Shown: in pieces, positions 25,960 to 34,265 of the stretch
How positions within the stretch are numbered: the first letter of the stretch is position 1
Layout: each line of letters begins with the position of its first letter
Position numbers and translations under genes: made by a program
Notes under the pieces: model-generated
What the model saw: only the letters and a program-made list of their open reading frames with translations
The model's database searches: none
What the model was told of the DNA's origin: nothing
NCBI GenBank assembly: GCA_965218045.1
Contig: CBDCJX010000019.1
Location: 10,718 to 74,717, forward strand
Length of the DNA: 64,000 nucleotides
Reading direction: 5' to 3'
Source: CAVRCA01 sp965218045
GTDB lineage: Bacteria > Pseudomonadota > Alphaproteobacteria > Acetobacterales > Acetobacteraceae

Positions 25960-28020
25960 TCAGCTTTCTATCAGCGCGAAATCGGCCACGCGGTCCAGCA
26001 ACGCGCGTACCCCGGCCAGCAGTCGCAGGCGATTGCGGCGAAGTTCCGCTTCGGGGGCGTTGACCGTCACCTTGTCGAAAAACGCGTCGAGCGGGAAGCG
26101 AAGCGCCGCCATCGTTGTCATCGCGCCGGCGTAGTCCTCGGCGCCAAGTCGGCGATGGATCTCGGGCGCGGTGGCGTCGAGCGTTCGGGCAAGCGCGCGC
26201 TCCTGATCGGCCACCAAGGTTTCGTGGTCCGGCGCGCCGGCGTGGGGACCGTCCTTCCGCTCCTCGATCCGCAGGATGTTGGCGGCGCGTCGATACGCCG
26301 TCAGCAGGTTGGCGCCGTCCTCGGTGCCGAGCAGGGCGGTCACCGCGTCGGCGCGCGCCAGCAGGCGGACGATATCGTCGTCGGCGCCAGCGGCGAACAC
26401 GGCGGCGAGCACGTCGTGCCGCGCGCCTTCGGCACGCAGCTGGACGCGTAGCCGCTCGGCGAGGAAGCCGAGGACCTCGTCCGCTGGCGCCGCGGTGATG
26501 CCGTTTGGCGCGAACCCCGCCCCGGCGCCGCCGATCAGCGGCAGCAGCGGCAAGCGCAACCCGTTCTCGCGGATGATGCGGATCACCCCGAGTGCCGCTC
26601 GTCGCAGCGCATAGGGGTCGCCCGAGCCGGTCGGCTTCTCGCCGATGGCGAAGAAGCCGGCCAGCAGGTCGAGCTTGTCGGCCAGCGCGACCGCGACCGA
26701 TACCGGCGCGCTCGGCACCGCGTCGGATGGGCCTTTTGGCGCATAGTGATCGCGGATCGCGTCGGCCACCACGTCGGGCTCGCCGTCATGCAGCGCGTAG
26801 TAGCGGCCCATCACCCCTTGTAGCTCGGGGAACTCGCCCACCATGCCGGTGACCAGATCGGCTTTCGCGAGGTGCGCGGCGCGCGCCGCCTCAGCCGGAT
26901 CGGCCCCGACCAGCTTGGCGACCTCGCCGGCCAGCAGCGCCAGCCGGCGCACCCGCTCGCCCTGGCTGCCGAGCCTGGCGTGGAAGGTGATGGCATCGAG
27001 CGCGGGCAGGCGGTCGGCGAGCTTGGTGCGGCGATCGAGGTCCCAGAAGTGTCGCGCGTCGGCGAAGCGGGCGCGCAGCACACGCTCGTTGCCGGCGATG
27101 ATCGCGGCACCGCCGTCGATCGCCTCGACGTTGGCGACGAAGGCGAAGAACGGCGCTGGCTCGCCCGCCTTGGTGCGCAGCGCGAAATAGCGCTGGTTCA
27201 CCCGCATCGACACCTGCATCACCTCGGCGGGCAGGTCCATGTAGGCTGGGTCGATGCGCCCCAGCAGCGGCACCGGCCACTCCACCAGCCCGGCCACCTC
27301 GTCGAGCAAGCCGGCGTCCTGCGCGACCGCCAAGCCTTTCGCCTCAGCCAGCGCGGCCACCCCGTCGGCGATGCGCTGGCGGCGCTCCGCCGCGTCGACC
27401 AGCACGTGCAGGCCGCGCAGCCGCTCCGCCCAGTCGGCGCAGGAATGCACCGGCAGCGGCCCGGGAGCAAGGAACCGGTGCCCCTCGGTGAGGTCGGCGC
27501 TGACCAGCCCGTGCCCGTCATCGGCGCCGTCGCGCAGGTCGAAGCGGACCACCTCGCGATCCAGCAGGCAGACGATCCGGCGCAGCGGTCGCACCCAGGT
27601 GAAGCCGCTGGAGCCGCCCCAGCGCATCGACTTGGGCCACGGGAACCGACGCAGCAAACCCGGCAGCGCGCGCGCGATCAGCGCCGTGGCGGGGAGCGCG
27701 GCGCTGCGCTTGGCCAGCACCCAGTGATCGCCCTCGATGCGCACCTGGTCACGGCTGGCGTCGTGCTTGCGGAGGAAGCCGGCGAGCGCCTGCTCGGGTG
27801 CGTTGGCGCGCGGCCCGCGCTCGGTGCTGCTGCTGGCCTCGACGGCGGCGGCGATCGTCGCGGCGAGCGCGATGCGGCGCGGGCCGTGGAACCGGCGTAT
27901 CGCCGTCGGGCGCAGCGGCGCCAGCGCCTCGCCGACCAGGCGGGCGAGCTCGTCCGCCCCGCGCGCTTGCATGCGGGCGGGGATCTCCTCGCTGAACAGC
28001 TCCAGGAACAACTCCGGCAT
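25960..28020 (-). CDS. glyS: Glycine--tRNA ligase beta subunit
   Basis: The beta subunit (686 residues) of the heterotetrameric bacterial glycyl-tRNA synthetase, which binds tRNA and carries an HD-like domain and a C-terminal anticodon-binding domain. The N-terminus PELFLELFSEEIPARMQ and the MRWGGSSGFTWVRPLR motif are characteristic. The catalytic alpha subunit is encoded upstream by glyQ, but unusually the two genes are separated by a small antitoxin-like gene and two gaps of about 80-95 nt. Confidence 0.97.
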   Translation of the reverse strand: MPELFLELFSEEIPARMQARGADELARLVGEALAPLRPTAIRRFHGPRRIALAATIAAAVEASSSTERGPRANAPEQALAGFLRKHDASRDQVRIEGDHWVLAKRSAALPATALIARALPGLLRRFPWPKSMRWGGSSGFTWVRPLRRIVCLLDREVVRFDLRDGADDGHGLVSADLTEGHRFLAPGPLPVHSCADWAERLRGLHVLVDAAERRQRIADGVAALAEAKGLAVAQDAGLLDEVAGLVEWPVPLLGRIDPAYMDLPAEVMQVSMRVNQRYFALRTKAGEPAPFFAFVANVEAIDGGAAIIAGNERVLRARFADARHFWDLDRRTKLADRLPALDAITFHARLGSQGERVRRLALLAGEVAKLVGADPAEAARAAHLAKADLVTGMVGEFPELQGVMGRYYALHDGEPDVVADAIRDHYAPKGPSDAVPSAPVSVAVALADKLDLLAGFFAIGEKPTGSGDPYALRRAALGVIRIIRENGLRLPLLPLIGGAGAGFAPNGITAAPADEVLGFLAERLRVQLRAEGARHDVLAAVFAAGADDDIVRLLARADAVTALLGTEDGANLLTAYRRAANILRIEERKDGPHAGAPDHETLVADQERALARTLDATAPEIHRRLGAEDYAGAMTTMAALRFPLDAFFDKVTVNAPEAELRRNRLRLLAGVRALLDRVADFALIES

Positions 28021-28113
28021 TGGCGCTATCTACAACGCCGGATCGCCATCGGTCTGCGGCAAATCGTTGTCAGCGGGCGGCGAGGTTCAGCCCGCGAACG
28101 TGCGAACCTGCTC

Positions 28114-28356
28114 TCACTCGCCGTCGCCCCAATTGTGATGCAGCGGAATGCCCGGGCCCCGGCTCACCGCGCAGGCCCGCGCGAGGATCGCCGCCGGGTC
28201 GGTCGCGGCCAAGCGCGAGCGCGCGTCGCGCACACGTTGTAGGCGCTCGCGCAGGGCGGCGGTCACGGCACGGGCGCTGCTTTCTCCCGTCAGCGCGCAC
28301 AGCTGGGCCACCAGCTTGGATACCGCGTCGCCCTCGATGATGAAGTGGGTTTTCAT
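28114..28356 (-). CDS. Orphan VapB-type (Rv0623-like) antitoxin
   Basis: An 80-residue protein with the N-terminal pattern of PSK-type VapB antitoxins: a short strand (residues 3-8), then KLVAQLCALTGESSARAVTAAL, the recognition-helix region. The C-terminal tail that normally neutralises VapC is shortened and does not carry the usual D-E-I-L-G-Y-D motif. No PIN-domain toxin gene is adjacent; the downstream gene is glyS and the upstream one glyQ, all in the same direction. It may be an autoregulatory DNA-binding protein for the glyQ-glyS operon or a domesticated remnant. No good ribosome-binding site is visible before the ATG. Confidence 0.75.
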   Translation of the reverse strand: MKTHFIIEGDAVSKLVAQLCALTGESSARAVTAALRERLQRVRDARSRLAATDPAAILARACAVSRGPGIPLHHNWGDGE

Positions 28357-28436
28357 GGTTCTTGGTTCTTGTCTTGGACTGGTTATGAGGGGACGGGAAC
28401 TTAGACTCGGAGACGGATCGAGTCACGCCCCCGCGA

Positions 28437-29321
28437 TCACGACTCCTCACCGGCGAGCCAGCCCTCGCAGCAACCTTTCGCGAGGCCCCGCACCCGGCCG
28501 ATATAGCTCGCCCGCTCCGCCACGCTGATTACCCCGCGCGCGTCGAGCAGGTTGAATAAATGGCTGGCCTTGATGCACTGGTCATAGGCCGGCAGCGGCA
28601 GGCCGGCCCGCAGCAGCGCGTGGCACTCGCTTTCGGCGTCCTCGAAGTGGCGCGCGAGCAGGGCGGTATCCGCGCGCTCGAAATTATAGGCGCTGTATTC
28701 GCGCTCGGCGCGGAGGAACACGTCGCCGTAGCTGACGCCGGCGCCGTTGAAGTCGAGGTCGTAGACCCGCTCCACGTCCTGCACGTACATCGCCAGCCGC
28801 TCCAGCCCGTAGGTCATCTCGAAGCTCGGCAAGCTGACCGGGATACCGCCGACCTGCTGGAAGTAGGTGAACTGCCCTACCTCCATGCCGTCGCACCAGA
28901 CCTCCCAGCCGAGGCCCCAGGCGCCCAGGGTCGGGCTCTCCCAGTCGTCCTCGACGAAGCGGAAATCGTGTTGCAGCGGGTCGAGCCCGATCTCGCGATA
29001 GCTGGCGAGCAGCAGCTCCTGCGCGTCCAGCGGGCTCGGCTTCATGATGACCTGGTATTGGTAGTAGTGCTGCAATCGGTTTGGGTTCTCGCCGTAGCGC
29101 CCGTCCGACGGGCGGCGGCTCGGCTGCACATAGGCGGCGCGCCACGGCTTCGGCCCGAGCGCGCGCAAGGTGGTGGCTGGATGGAACGTGCCGGCGCCCA
29201 TCTCCACGTCGTAGGGTTGCAGGATGACGCAGCCCTGCCGCGCCCAGAAGCCATGCAGGCGAAGGATCAGGTCCTGGAAGCTGGCGGGCCTGGCGGCACC
29301 GGTGGTGATCGACGCCATCAT
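28437..29321 (-). CDS. glyQ: Glycine--tRNA ligase alpha subunit
   Basis: The catalytic alpha subunit (294 residues) of glycyl-tRNA synthetase. Typical stretches are FWARQGCVILQPYDVEMGAG (motif region), PSRRPSDGRYGENPNR, WEVWCDGMEVGQFTYFQQVGG and YGLERLAMYVQ (motif 3). Two adjacent ATGs (29321 and 29318) could start the protein. The gene is divergent from a small membrane-protein gene and leads the glyQ - antitoxin - glyS - ppdK unit. Confidence 0.97.
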   Translation of the reverse strand: MMASITTGAARPASFQDLILRLHGFWARQGCVILQPYDVEMGAGTFHPATTLRALGPKPWRAAYVQPSRRPSDGRYGENPNRLQHYYQYQVIMKPSPLDAQELLLASYREIGLDPLQHDFRFVEDDWESPTLGAWGLGWEVWCDGMEVGQFTYFQQVGGIPVSLPSFEMTYGLERLAMYVQDVERVYDLDFNGAGVSYGDVFLRAEREYSAYNFERADTALLARHFEDAESECHALLRAGLPLPAYDQCIKASHLFNLLDARGVISVAERASYIGRVRGLAKGCCEGWLAGEES

Positions 29322-29389
29322 CGCGTCCAGTTGGTGATGGCGGCATTAAGCACCACCGCCCGGCCCGGGCAAGGAGAGTGGGAGGTGCG

Positions 29390-29821
29390 ATGACCCATGC
29401 CGATCGCGCAACCGGTGGCCGCCGTGTCGGTCGGCGCGACGCCGTCGGGCTGCTCGGCGTGGTGCTCGGAGTGGCGGCGCTGATCGCCTACCGCAAGAGC
29501 TTCGTCGAGCCGCGCGCCTGGGGGGCGATCTGCGCCGTCGCCACGCCGCCGCTGGTCTGCGCCCCGCGCGCGGCACTGATCTGGTTGCAAAATCGCTATC
29601 TGTGGGGAGCCGCCGCGCTGGCGCTCGGCCTCTGGGCGTTGCGCGGCGCGCCGTTCTGGGTCGGTGTCGCCGCCGTCGCCACCGGCGCCGCGGCGGTGAT
29701 CAACTACAATGCGAGCTGGGGCATGATCGGCGCCGCCCTCGGGGTATGGGCGTGGGTGCTACCGGCCCGAGTATCCGAGGCGGCGGCAGGCAACGATGGC
29801 TCGGCCCGTGACAAGCGATGA
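29390..29821 (+). CDS. Small membrane protein of unknown function
   Basis: A 143-residue protein with about four hydrophobic segments (from residue 20 to 122), including VGLLGVVLGVAALIAY and a long alanine/glycine/leucine-rich second half. The ATG at 29390 is preceded by GGAGG; an in-frame GTG four codons earlier would destroy this spacing. I recognise no enzyme motif. It is divergent from glyQ, and its stop is followed by an AT-richer leader region, so it is probably monocistronic. Confidence 0.75.
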   Translation: MTHADRATGGRRVGRRDAVGLLGVVLGVAALIAYRKSFVEPRAWGAICAVATPPLVCAPRAALIWLQNRYLWGAAALALGLWALRGAPFWVGVAAVATGAAAVINYNASWGMIGAALGVWAWVLPARVSEAAAGNDGSARDKR

Positions 29822-29834
29822 AGTCGTGGAAGGT

Positions 29835-29867
29835 TGCAATTTTGCACGGGCGCAAGATGAAATTGCA
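29835..29867. other. Nested inverted repeat in an AT-rich island
   Basis: TGCAATTT (29835-29842) and AAATTGCA (29860-29867) are perfect 8-bp arms, with an inner TGC/GCA pair and a 6-nt loop. The surrounding 100 nt are clearly less GC-rich than the window. It could be an operator or a structured element in the leader of the downstream stress-type operon. Confidence 0.4.
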
Positions 29868-29927
29868 CGTTCCGCTTCGGATAACCAGAACTCCGTTTAG
29901 TTGTTGTGACACCGAACGCTTTCGCGG

Positions 29928-29948
29928 AGAGCGCCAAAATGGCGCTCT
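29928..29948 (+). terminator. Strong 9-bp hairpin upstream of the DUF3618 operon
   Basis: AGAGCGCCA and TGGCGCTCT form a perfect stem with a 3-nt A loop, about 105 nt after the membrane-protein stop and 78 nt before the next start. It may terminate the upstream gene or fold in the 5' leader of the following operon. Only two T residues follow. Confidence 0.4.
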
Positions 29949-30025
29949 TGCGATGCAGCGACGGCTGGCCACCCAGCCCAGCGCGACAGACGGTGGATGA
30001 CGTGTCACGAAACGAGGAGGCTAAC

Positions 30026-30571
30026 GTGCCCGACGCCATCAAGGACGGACCCGCGATCGAGACATCGGCCCCGCAGGTGCAAGGTAAGGCACCGGAGCAG
30101 ATCGCTGCCGGAAGCGCGGGCCCGAGCGCCGGCGATATCGTCCAGCAGGCCAAGACCCACGGCACTGCCGCCTACGGCGAGGTCAAGGACAAGGCTCTCT
30201 CGGCCGCCGAGTCCGGCAAGGACGCCGTCGCCGACCGGCTCGACAGCGTGGCGGAGGCGGTCCATCGGTCTGGCGAGCAGCTGGAAGGGCAGCAGGACTG
30301 GATCGCCCACCTGGTCGAACGCGGTGCCGACGAGCTCGCCAGCCTTGCCTCCACGCTGCGGACCAACGACCTGCGCGGGCTGATGGGCAAGCTGGAGGAT
30401 CTGGCGCAGCGTCAGCCGGCGGTGTTCGTCGGCGCCGCTATGGCGGCCGGCTTCGCGGCGGTCCGAATCGGCAAGGTAGCCGTCGCCGGCGCGTCGAAGT
30501 CGGACCTGCCCGACATGCCCGACCTCTCCGCCAAAGGGTCTTCCGCGGCGTCTTCGGGGGAGACCCAATGA
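30026..30571 (+). CDS. Hypothetical protein encoded with holin-like and DUF3618 genes
   Basis: A 181-residue protein, polar and alanine-rich, with a long predicted helix (about 40-130) and a short hydrophobic segment (about 132-155, PAVFVGAAMAAGFAAVRIG). It resembles proteins found upstream of YqjE/DUF3618 genes. The start is GTG at 30026, set by a perfect GAGGAGG 5 nt before it; a longer frame starting in the leader is rejected. Its stop overlaps the next ATG as ATGA. Probably a membrane-associated envelope-stress protein; the exact role is unknown. Confidence 0.8.
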   Translation: MPDAIKDGPAIETSAPQVQGKAPEQIAAGSAGPSAGDIVQQAKTHGTAAYGEVKDKALSAAESGKDAVADRLDSVAEAVHRSGEQLEGQQDWIAHLVERGADELASLASTLRTNDLRGLMGKLEDLAQRQPAVFVGAAMAAGFAAVRIGKVAVAGASKSDLPDMPDLSAKGSSAASSGETQ

Positions 30572-30963
30572 GCCAAACCAGGCCGGACACACCCAGCAGC
30601 CTGGGGCAGCTCGTCGGCGGGCTGGCGAGCGACGTGCAGGATCTGGTGAAGGGCGAGATCGCACTGGCCCGGTCCGAGCTGGACCAGAAGCTGAACCATT
30701 TGATCTTGGCCGCGATCTGGTTGCTTGGCGGCGCGCTGGTGGCATTTGCCGGCCTGGTCGTCGTGCTCGAGGGGGCGGCTGCCGCGTTGGCTCTCGCTGT
30801 CCCGGTCTGGGCGTCGTTCTTCATCGTCGGCGTCGTCATCGTCGCGATCGGCGCGCTGGTCGCGCGCTTCGGCCTGGGCATGCTTTCGCTGCAAGCACTG
30901 ACCCCCAACCGAACCGCCGACAACCTGCAAAAAGATGCGAGCATGATGAAGGAGCACACCTGA
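30568..30963 (+). CDS. Phage holin family (YqjE-type) membrane protein
   Basis: A 131-residue protein of the Phage_holin_3_6 type. An amphipathic N-terminus (LVGGLASDVQDLVKGEIALARSEL) is followed by two transmembrane helices (about 45-70 and 76-100). The name is historical: such proteins in bacterial chromosomes are envelope-stress proteins, not prophage holins, and no phage gene is near. Coupled to both neighbours by start/stop overlap (ATGA upstream, TGATG downstream). Confidence 0.85.
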   Translation: MSQTRPDTPSSLGQLVGGLASDVQDLVKGEIALARSELDQKLNHLILAAIWLLGGALVAFAGLVVVLEGAAAALALAVPVWASFFIVGVVIVAIGALVARFGLGMLSLQALTPNRTADNLQKDASMMKEHT

Positions 30964-31985
30964 TGTCCGACAGCACGGCCGAGCAGGACCGCATTGAACG
31001 CGACCTGGCGCGCACCCGCTCGCGCATGGATACCCGACTGACCGAGCTGCAGGATCGGTTGACGCCTGGCCAAATCGTCGACGACCTGATGGGCTACTTC
31101 AAGGGGAGCGAGGGTGGTGAGTTCGCGCGCAACTTGATGCTGAGCGTGCGCAGCAACCCGATGCCGGCGGCGCTGACCGGCATCGGCCTAGCGTGGCTGA
31201 TGGCGGCGAACCCCCGCCCTGCCGATGCCGCGTCCCACTCGACCGAGGACGATCTTCACGCGCGAGTGCTCACTGCCGAGCGCGGCGTTGTTCGGCAGAC
31301 CAGCGAAACCGAGGATGCGTATCGCGATCGTGTCGAGAATGCGCGGGGCACGGCCCTGGGCTTGACACGCAACGCTGGTGAGACGGCGGAGTCTTACGGC
31401 AAGCGAATTCAGGACGGCCTAGCCACCGCCAAGCAGGCTGTCGCGCACGGCGCGGACACGGCGTGGAACAAGGTGGGGACCGCCGCTGGCCAGGTGGGCA
31501 GCGCGACGCAGACAGCAGCCAATCAGGTGAGCAGCGCGGCGCGGTCCGCGGGTGACACGCTGACGCAGGGGGGGCACGCCACCAGCAAGGCCGCCGGCAA
31601 CCTAGTTTCGGTCATTACCGATAACCCGGTGCTGCTCGGGGTGATCGGCATTGCCGCGGGCGCGCTGCTGGGCGCGCTGGTGCCGCAATCCCGCGAGGAA
31701 GAGGATGCCCTGGGCGGCATGGCGGAGAAGGCGCGGGGAACCGCTCGCGATGCGGCGCAATCCGTGGTCGATCGCGGCGGCGCGGCTGCCCAGCAGGCCA
31801 TGGATACCGCCCGCGACACCGCACGGGACGAAGGGCTGACGCGAGACACGTCGGTCGGTGACCTTGCCAAGGGGGTGCAGAGCGGAGATCTGGCTTCCAG
31901 CGTCAAGCAGGTCGCTCAGGACACGCTGCAGGCCGCCGGCGGCGCGGTGAGCGGCGGCAGCCCTGACAAGAAGCCACCGGCTTAG
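30963..31985 (+). CDS. DUF3618 protein with a long helical C-terminus
   Basis: A 340-residue protein. The N-terminal DUF3618 domain (IERDLARTRSRMDTRLTELQ and following, about residues 9-80) is clear. Then comes an alanine/threonine/glycine-rich region of amphipathic repeats (about 90-210), a glycine-rich hydrophobic segment (about 212-236, VLLGVIGIAAGALLGAL) and another amphipathic stretch rich in D-T-A-R-D. It is longer than typical members of about 100-200 residues. Third gene of the coupled set; likely a membrane-bound, surface-coating or stress-related protein. Convergent with the GH17 gene, with only 13 nt between them. Confidence 0.82.
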   Translation: MSDSTAEQDRIERDLARTRSRMDTRLTELQDRLTPGQIVDDLMGYFKGSEGGEFARNLMLSVRSNPMPAALTGIGLAWLMAANPRPADAASHSTEDDLHARVLTAERGVVRQTSETEDAYRDRVENARGTALGLTRNAGETAESYGKRIQDGLATAKQAVAHGADTAWNKVGTAAGQVGSATQTAANQVSSAARSAGDTLTQGGHATSKAAGNLVSVITDNPVLLGVIGIAAGALLGALVPQSREEEDALGGMAEKARGTARDAAQSVVDRGGAAAQQAMDTARDTARDEGLTRDTSVGDLAKGVQSGDLASSVKQVAQDTLQAAGGAVSGGSPDKKPPA

Positions 31986-31998
31986 CTGGCGTCCACCA

Positions 31999-33708
31999 TC
32001 ACAACGGGCTGCGCGGGCCGGGGCCCGACAACAGGTCCTGGCCCACAGCGTCGATGCTCGGGGATGATGTGATGAGCCCGCGTCGGCGCAGGCGAAGCAA
32101 CGGGGGGACCGCGAGGATCAGCGCGGCGCCGCACCAGATCAGCGCCGGCGTGTTGGCGGCCCCTTCGCGGAACGCCACCAGGATCGAGGCGAGCGCCAAA
32201 GTACCGCCAGCAAGCAGCTCCGCCGCCCCGCCGCCGCCGCGCGGGAGGTCGCGCAGCAGGGCGCGGGCCAGCACGCAGACCAGCGGAACGGCGAACACGG
32301 GGAGCGGGAAATCCCGGTAACGCGGATCGAACAGCAGCAGGAGCTGCATAACCGCGGCGGTCCACACGAAGCCGAACGAGAGATCGTCGAACAGCCATCC
32401 GGCCGGTTGCTCGGGCGCGCGCAGGCGCAGCAACGCTCGCGCCGTGTCCGTCGCGTCGGCGCCGGTCCGCGCCGGCGGCGGGGTGAAACCGGCGAGAATG
32501 GTGGCGGCTCGGCGCACCATCAGCAGGGCGAGGATTGCCTGGCCCGGCAGATTGACCACCGCGGCCAGGGCGAGATGCCGGTCGTATGCCAGCGGCACCG
32601 TTCCCGCCCAGGCGAACCCCAGCGCCCCGCCACAAGTCATGCCGAGGACCGCGAGGCCGATTCGCGCCCCGGTGCCGAGCCGGCGGTCGCTTCCCGGACC
32701 GTAGGTCAGCAACAGCCCGGCGAAGATGCTCGCGGCGGCGTGCCACGGCCAACTGGGGTCCTCCGCTACCGGCCCGGAGAGGGGGAATTTAGGCGCCCGC
32801 CCGGCGGTCCACAGGCCCCAATTGGCCCCGACCGTTCCCTCGCTCTGGTATTTCCAGTCCTGGTCGAACGCCTCGATCAGATTGTAGTCGAACTGGTCGC
32901 GCTGGGCGAGGGCGACGAAGCGGCGCAGGAAGCTCGCCTGCGCGACGCGGCCGGGTGCCGCGCCCTCCCGCCAGCGGCCCCGGCTCGGCCAGCCGGTCTC
33001 GCCGATCACAATGCGCTTCCCGGGGAACAGCGCCGCCATCTGCCGATACACCGCCTCGATATGCGCGATGGCGCCGTCGAGATTGGTCGGCGTGTCCTCC
33101 CAGTACGGCAGCAGATGGATCGTCACCAGGTCCACATGCCGCGCGACCTGGGGGAACTGCCGCCAGAACTCCCACACATCGGCGTAGGTGACCGGCTGGC
33201 GCACGGCCTGCCGCACTTTGTCGAGGGCGGCGATCAGGTCTTCGACGGGCAGATCGCGCCGCAGCAGCACCTCGTTGCCGACGATCACCCGCTCGATGGT
33301 TTGCGGATGCTGGTTGGCGAGCGCGATCCCGCGCGCGACCTCCCGCGCGTTGCGCACCCGATCGCCGCTGAGCCAGATGCCCTGCCACACCTTGAGCCCG
33401 TGGCGCTCGGCCAGGGCGACCAGGTCGGCGCTGCCCTCGTCCGCCGCGTAGGTGCGGATCGCGCGGGCGCGCGGCGCGAGCACCGCGAGGTCGGCGTCCA
33501 CCTCCTCGGGCGAGGGATACACATGAGTGAGCGGCGACTGACCTGGACGGAACGGCGAGAAGGAGACCGAGTTGAACTTGGTGTCCGGCATCGCGAACGA
33601 AGCGGCCTGCGGACGGTTCGGCCACCACCAGGCCAGCACCAGCAGGCCGGCCAGCAGCAGCGAGGCCAGCGCCAGGGATAAGCACGAGGATGTCGCGCGA
33701 TGCGGCAT
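31999..33708 (-). CDS. Membrane-anchored GH17 beta-glucanase/glucanosyltransferase
   Basis: A 569-residue protein. One N-terminal membrane anchor (about 8-29) is followed by a GH17 TIM-barrel domain (about 45-340). The two catalytic glutamates are visible: E146 in VGNEVLLR (acid/base) and E237 in GETGWPS (nucleophile). The C-terminal 220 residues form several membrane spans. This fits bacterial GH17 enzymes that cleave or transfer beta-1,3-glucan chains, some linked to cyclic or periplasmic glucans. A partner glycosyltransferase (GT2) gene is not adjacent. ATG 33708 is chosen because the signal/anchor follows directly; no strong ribosome-binding site is seen. Confidence 0.85.
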   Translation of the reverse strand: MPHRATSSCLSLALASLLLAGLLVLAWWWPNRPQAASFAMPDTKFNSVSFSPFRPGQSPLTHVYPSPEEVDADLAVLAPRARAIRTYAADEGSADLVALAERHGLKVWQGIWLSGDRVRNAREVARGIALANQHPQTIERVIVGNEVLLRRDLPVEDLIAALDKVRQAVRQPVTYADVWEFWRQFPQVARHVDLVTIHLLPYWEDTPTNLDGAIAHIEAVYRQMAALFPGKRIVIGETGWPSRGRWREGAAPGRVAQASFLRRFVALAQRDQFDYNLIEAFDQDWKYQSEGTVGANWGLWTAGRAPKFPLSGPVAEDPSWPWHAAASIFAGLLLTYGPGSDRRLGTGARIGLAVLGMTCGGALGFAWAGTVPLAYDRHLALAAVVNLPGQAILALLMVRRAATILAGFTPPPARTGADATDTARALLRLRAPEQPAGWLFDDLSFGFVWTAAVMQLLLLFDPRYRDFPLPVFAVPLVCVLARALLRDLPRGGGGAAELLAGGTLALASILVAFREGAANTPALIWCGAALILAVPPLLRLRRRGLITSSPSIDAVGQDLLSGPGPRSPL

Positions 33709-33764
33709 GGCGGTGATACAGCGTCGTGCCGATGGCGAAAGCAAGGTCGAAGGAGGGTAGGGCG

Positions 33765-34184
33765 ATGAGCATCGATGGGCTGGACGACGCGGCGATCCGC
33801 CGCATCCTCGCCGAGACACGCAGGATCGCGGTGGTGGGCGCCTCGCCCCGCCCGGCGCGGCCGTCGCACGGGGTGATGCGGTTCCTGGTCCAGCGCGGCT
33901 ACGACGTGACCGGGGTCAATCCCGGCATCGCCGGGCGCGCCTTGCACGACAGCCCCGTCGTCGCGACGCTCGATGAGGCGACCCCGATCGAGATGGTCGA
34001 CGTGTTCCGCAATTCGGCCGAGGTCGGCCCGGTGATGGACGCCGCCATCCGGCTCGGCGCCAAGGTGGTGTGGATGCAGCTCGGAGTCATCGACGAAGCG
34101 GCGGCGGAGCGGGGGCGGGCGCATGACATCACCGTGGTGATGGACCGCTGCCCGGTGATCGAGGTGCGCCGCCTCGGGATGTAA
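33765..34184 (+). CDS. CoA-binding protein (YccU family)
   Basis: A 139-residue single-domain Rossmann protein. The CoA-binding signature is IAVVGASPRPARPSHGVMRFLVQRGYDVTGVNP, with the later A-K-V-V-W-M-Q-L-G motif. Such proteins bind CoA or acyl-CoA; a physiological role is not established. AGGAGG lies about 9 nt before the ATG; an in-frame ATG upstream is not needed. Divergent from the GH17 gene. Confidence 0.9.
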   Translation: MSIDGLDDAAIRRILAETRRIAVVGASPRPARPSHGVMRFLVQRGYDVTGVNPGIAGRALHDSPVVATLDEATPIEMVDVFRNSAEVGPVMDAAIRLGAKVVWMQLGVIDEAAAERGRAHDITVVMDRCPVIEVRRLGM

Positions 34185-34265
34185 GGGGGTTGCCCGTTGA
34201 AGCCGGCTGGCCGCCGGGCCACATCGCAGTCGGAACGGTCGACCAGAGGAGAGCCGAAGGGCGCC

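Noticed and set aside
28114..28356. Complete toxin-antitoxin module in the glyQ-glyS region
   Set aside because: No PIN-domain or other toxin frame could be found on either side; only the antitoxin-like gene is present.
29818..30000. A 60-codon open frame starting at the stop of the small membrane protein gene
   Set aside because: No ribosome-binding site, no family pattern, and it crosses the hairpins and the leader of the next operon.
30568..30963. Prophage indicated by a 'phage holin' gene
   Set aside because: This holin-like family is a normal chromosomal envelope protein; no integrase, capsid or lysis gene is nearby.
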